DNA of 6,488 bases from UBA7887 sp964408735 (GTDB lineage: Bacteria; Pseudomonadota; Alphaproteobacteria; UBA7887). The stretch lies in contig CAYPAX010000160.1 of the NCBI GenBank assembly GCA_964408735.1, positions 1 through 6,488 of the forward strand, in the 5' to 3' direction. The notes below the pieces were generated by a model that saw only the letters and a list, made by a program, of their open reading frames with translations, was not told the origin of the DNA and ran no database searches. This document shows positions 6,100-6,488 of the stretch, one piece after another; position 1 is the stretch's first letter, and the number at the start of each line of letters is the position of its first letter. The position numbers were made by a program, and so were the translations under genes.

Positions 6100-6488
6100 C
6101 TTATTCAACAGGGCGATCAATCCCGGAATACTGAACGGCTTGGTGAGATAGCCGAGGAACCCTGCCTGCAGGCCGCGATCGATCTCCCCCGGCATGGCAT
6201 TGGCACTGAGCGCGATAACCGGAATAGTCCTGGTTCGCTCATTGTCGCGCAGACAGCGTAAGGCGTCGAAGCCATCCATGCCCGGCAAGTTGATGTCCAT
6301 GAGGATGATGTCCGGAAGTATCTGTTCCGCAAGCGCCACCCCGATCTCGGCGCTGTGCGCGGTCTGCAGGCTCACCTTCGCGAAGCGGCCGGCGACCTGC
6401 CCCATGAGGTCCCGGTTGGCCTGATTGTCCTCGATGTAGAGAACACTGTGGTTGCCGTCCACGATGTCGATGCCGATGTCGTGCGGCT
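6079..6488 (-). CDS. CheY-like receiver domain, probably the C-terminus of a hybrid histidine kinase (partial at window edge)
   Basis: This is a complete receiver domain that accepts phosphate from a histidine kinase. Numbering from the in-frame GTG at 6462: acidic pocket E11-D12 (LYIEDNQAN), phosphoacceptor D56 (ILMDINLPGMDGFDAL), switch Ser S86 (VIALSANAM) and K108-P109 (YLTKPF), all intact. The protein ends about 18 residues after KP, with no output domain. The GTG at 6462 has no Shine-Dalgarno, and the frame stays open upstream to the window edge (PHDIGIDIVDGNHS). The 'YIEDN…AN' style is typical of receivers fused behind HATPase domains in alphaproteobacterial hybrid kinases, so I favour a C-terminal receiver of a larger protein. 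A single-domain regulator starting at or beyond the edge is the alternative. It is convergent with the oxidoreductase, 11 bp apart, and on the same strand as the PAS-GAF kinase, but the oxidoreductase gene lies between them. Confidence 0.88.
   Translation of the reverse strand, partial: PHDIGIDIVDGNHSVLYIEDNQANRDLMGQVAGRFAKVSLQTAHSAEIGVALAEQILPDIILMDINLPGMDGFDALRCLRDNERTRTIPVIALSANAMPGEIDRGLQAGFLGYLTKPFSIPGLIALLNKGLSQER

Overview
The window is GC-rich and fully coding-dense. It reads like chromosome from an alphaproteobacterium, with Rhizobiales or Rhodospirillales as the best guess. The reasons are the class III cyclase–TolB-N–TPR protein, a soluble multi-PAS/GAF histidine kinase, a 'YIEDN…' receiver, frequent GTG starts and a strong third-position G/C bias. 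This placement rests on family resemblance, not on a marker gene. No rRNA, tRNA, CRISPR array, insertion sequence or phage gene is visible.

Layout from left to right: (1) nt 2-1567, plus strand: the 3' part of an adenylate/guanylate cyclase whose catalytic domain is cut by the window edge, followed by a TolB-N-like domain and TPR-type helical repeats. (2) nt 1572-1943, minus strand: a small, acidic, six-cysteine protein with a signal peptide; its stop is 4 bp from the cyclase stop. (3) nt 1956-4502, minus strand: an 848-residue soluble histidine kinase (PAS-GAF-PAS-PAS-HisKA-HATPase) immediately upstream of the small protein and almost certainly co-transcribed with it. (4) nt 4503-4669: a 167-bp divergent intergenic region that must hold the promoters in both directions. 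(5) nt 4670-6067, plus strand: a two-Rossmann FAD/NAD(P) oxidoreductase of the flavin-monooxygenase type. (6) nt 6079-6488, minus strand: a CheY-like receiver domain open to the right edge, probably the C-terminus of a larger (hybrid kinase) protein. A compact hairpin separates it from the oxidoreductase.

Three of the five genes are signalling proteins: a cyclic-nucleotide cyclase, a phosphodonor kinase without its own receiver, and a receiver. The kinase and the receiver share a strand but are separated by the oppositely oriented oxidoreductase, so a functional pairing is only a hypothesis. The most unusual element is the small exported cysteine-containing protein translationally coupled to a cytoplasmic sensor kinase. 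The remaining genes belong to recognisable families, and I see no clear evidence of a wholly new multi-gene system in this window.
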